A DNA stretch of 7,356 bases, taken from positions 1 to 7,356 of the forward strand of contig JADFQT010000128.1 in NCBI GenBank assembly GCA_022561675.1. Direction: 5' to 3'. Position 1 is the stretch's first letter. Every line of letters starts with the position of its first letter. The stretch comes from Chloroflexota bacterium (lineage in GTDB: Bacteria > Chloroflexota > Dehalococcoidia > Lucifugimonadales > UBA3495). The translations under genes were made by a program, and so were the position numbers. The notes under the pieces are model-generated. The model searched no databases and was not told the origin of the DNA. It saw nothing but the letters and a program-made list of their open reading frames with translations. Below, in pieces: positions 5,909-7,356 of this stretch.

Positions 5909-7009
5909 ATGGCTATTTCAGCCCTCGTCGACCGAACCCTGGCGGCCATCGCTCCCCTGGATGATGCGGCCATGGCGGCGGCTCGAGCGCGACAGGACAC
6001 CCTGACCAAACCCTTGGGCAGCTTGGGAAAGCTGGAAGAGCTAGCGGTGCGGCTGGCTGGCATCTTCGCCGACCCGCTCCCCAGCATTGGCCGTAAGTGT
6101 CTAATATTGGCCGCGGGAGACCACGGGGTGGTGGCCGAAGGCGTAAGCGCCTATCCCCAGGAAGTAACGCCGCAAATGGTCCATAACTTCCTGTCGGGCG
6201 GCGCCGCGATCAACGTGTTAGCTCGGCACGTTGGAGCGGAGATTGTAATAATCGACGCCGGTGTAGCCGCCGATTTGGAGCCTCATCCTCTGCTCAGGTC
6301 GGCAAAGATTGGGCGGGGAACTGCTAACATGGCGGTGGGACCGGCCATGAGCCGGCAGCAGGCGGTCCAGTGCCTGGAAACCGGCATCCAGGCCGCTCAG
6401 GAACAGATTGATGCCGGAGCGGCTCTGATCGCCTGCGGCGACATGGGAATTGGCAACACCACAGCCTCCAGCGCCATCACGGCGGTGATCACCGGGACCG
6501 ACCCAGAGATGACTACCGGTCGGGGCACCGGCCTGGAGGATGCGGCTTTGGCCCACAAGGTGCAGGTTATCCGGCGGGCCATTCAATGTAATCAGGCCGA
6601 GCCTTCCGACGGGCTGGATGTTTTGACCAAACTGGGGGGATATGAAATAGGGGTGCTGTCCGGCATCATGCTCGGCGTTGCTGCCGGTCGCAGGCCGGTA
6701 TTGGTGGACGGATTCATTTCCGGAGCCGCCGCGCTCATTGCGTGGAGGCTGTGCCCCCTGGCAGTCAGCTATTTCATCGCCGCCCACCGCTCGGTAGAGC
6801 CGGGGCATGACGTAGGGCTGGAGGCTATGGGATTATCTCCCTTGCTGAACCTGGAAATGCGGTTGGGGGAGGGTACCGGCGCCGCCCTTGCCATGCCCCT
6901 GGTGGAGGCCGCGGCCAAATGCCTGGTGGAAATGGCAACTTTTACCCAGGCTGGAGTCTCGGAGCGGGACGAGGATGGGAATGATTCGGGCACGCCGGGC
7001 GCGAGTTGA
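5909..7009 (+). CDS. cobT: Nicotinate-nucleotide--dimethylbenzimidazole phosphoribosyltransferase
   Basis: CobT transfers phosphoribose from nicotinate mononucleotide to 5,6-dimethylbenzimidazole or a related base, giving the alpha-ribazole 5'-phosphate used for the lower ligand of cobalamin. From ATG 5909 the protein is 366 aa, a usual family length. Motifs in order are RQDTLTKPLGSLGKLEELA (from about residue 28), LAAGDHGVVAEGVSAYPQEV (about 67-86), GDMGIGNTTASSAI (177-190), VDGFISGAAAL, AHRSVEPGH (about 292-300), and RLGEGTGAAL with the expected catalytic Glu at 321. A GTG at 5855 in the same frame would add 18 residues, but it has no ribosome binding site and lies in the tandem repeat. ATG 5909 has AAAAAGGA 8 nt upstream and gives a family-like N-terminus. 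The last 15 or so residues are acidic and Gly/Ser-rich and look dispensable. cobS follows after 25 bp. Confidence 0.95.
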   Translation: MAISALVDRTLAAIAPLDDAAMAAARARQDTLTKPLGSLGKLEELAVRLAGIFADPLPSIGRKCLILAAGDHGVVAEGVSAYPQEVTPQMVHNFLSGGAAINVLARHVGAEIVIIDAGVAADLEPHPLLRSAKIGRGTANMAVGPAMSRQQAVQCLETGIQAAQEQIDAGAALIACGDMGIGNTTASSAITAVITGTDPEMTTGRGTGLEDAALAHKVQVIRRAIQCNQAEPSDGLDVLTKLGGYEIGVLSGIMLGVAAGRRPVLVDGFISGAAALIAWRLCPLAVSYFIAAHRSVEPGHDVGLEAMGLSPLLNLEMRLGEGTGAALAMPLVEAAAKCLVEMATFTQAGVSERDEDGNDSGTPGAS

Positions 7010-7034
7010 ACCGAATTATTTTTGAAGCAACCCC

Positions 7035-7356
7035 ATGCTGTTGAGGTCCTTCCTCGCCGCCCTGACCTTTCTGACGCTGGTGCCTGCGGGCGGCAGCCGG
7101 ATGTTCACCCAGCGGGAGATCAGCGTCTCTCGGGGTTTTTATCCCCTGGTAGGCCTGCTGATCGGGTTGCTGCTGCTAGCTCTGGAACGGGGAGCCAGCG
7201 AAATCTTTCCTCGGCCCTTAACCGCGGCGGTACTGCTGCTGGCCCTGCTGGTGATAACCCGAGGGTTGCATTTTGACGGGTTCATGGATGTTTGCGATGG
7301 ATTGTTTGGCGCTTACACCCGGGAGCGGCGTCTGGAAATTATGCGCGATTCCCACG
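7035..7356 (+). CDS. cobS: Adenosylcobinamide-GDP ribazoletransferase (cobalamin synthase), 3' end cut by window edge
   Basis: CobS is an integral membrane enzyme that joins adenosylcobinamide-GDP to alpha-ribazole or its phosphate, the late joining step of cobalamin synthesis. The first 107 codons are present and the frame stays open to the window end. The N-terminus reads MLLRSFLAALTFLTLVPAG, typical of the family. Hydrophobic segments at about 35-52 (YPLVGLLIGLLLLAL) and 65-78 (AAVLLLALLVI) look like membrane helices. The Asp-rich metal-binding motif HFDGFMDVCDGLFG (about 83-96) is intact, followed by RERRLEIMRDSH, a strong CobS signature. An in-frame TGA at 7023 leaves ATG 7035 as the only reasonable start. 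The ribosome binding site is weak (a GAAG at 7024-7027). The 25-bp gap after cobT suggests co-transcription, perhaps with translational coupling. Confidence 0.93.
   Translation, partial: MLLRSFLAALTFLTLVPAGGSRMFTQREISVSRGFYPLVGLLIGLLLLALERGASEIFPRPLTAAVLLLALLVITRGLHFDGFMDVCDGLFGAYTRERRLEIMRDSH

Noticed and set aside
7022..7276. Plus-strand open frame of 84 codons near the right edge
   Set aside because: It overlaps the start of cobS in a different frame. The cobS frame from 7035 carries the family motifs, while this one gives low-complexity Pro/Arg-rich sequence.

Overview
The window is GC-rich bacterial DNA, with every recognisable gene on the + strand. Three features together suggest a Chloroflexota (Dehalococcoidia-like) genome, possibly from a metagenome: a long pyruvate phosphate dikinase, a compact cobO / cobT / cobS block, and a dispersed repeat of the CTTCGACAAGCTC type. 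This assignment is an inference from gene content and remembered family resemblance; no phylogenetic marker is present.

Region 1 (1-1546) holds two closely spaced genes: the 3' part of a transglutaminase-like cysteine-hydrolase-fold protein, cut by the left window edge, and a complete aldo/keto reductase with an intact D-Y-K-H tetrad. A 222-bp gap (1547-1768) follows. It carries three copies of a 7-mer arranged as two mutually exclusive inverted repeats, a plausible -10 box, and a strong ribosome binding site for the next gene.

Region 2 (1769-4558) is a full-length pyruvate, phosphate dikinase (929 aa) with all catalytic residues recognisable. It appears to have an extra segment of about 30 residues inside the C-terminal PEP/pyruvate domain. 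The enzyme interconverts pyruvate and PEP and probably serves gluconeogenesis or PPi-linked glycolysis. It looks like a single-gene unit.

Region 3 (4559-4829) is a 271-bp gap. It contains a CTTCGACAAGCTC-type inverted repeat whose right arm is split by 62 bp of unrelated sequence, and a separate perfect 8-bp hairpin near cobO. I see no cobalamin riboswitch.

Region 4 (4830-7356) is a cobalamin cluster. In order it has cobO (corrinoid adenosyltransferase), an unrecognised 129-aa beta-rich protein, three degenerate 16-bp tandem repeats, cobT (dimethylbenzimidazole phosphoribosyltransferase), and the first 107 codons of cobS (cobalamin synthase), cut by the right window edge. CobO adenosylates the corrinoid, CobT activates the lower-ligand base, and CobS joins the activated base to adenosylcobinamide-GDP. 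The CobU/CobP step that makes adenosylcobinamide-GDP is not in the window and may lie downstream.

Most of this is ordinary metabolism. The parts most worth a second look are the split repeat at 4599-4720, the unknown protein inside the cob cluster, and the tandem repeat that includes its stop codon.
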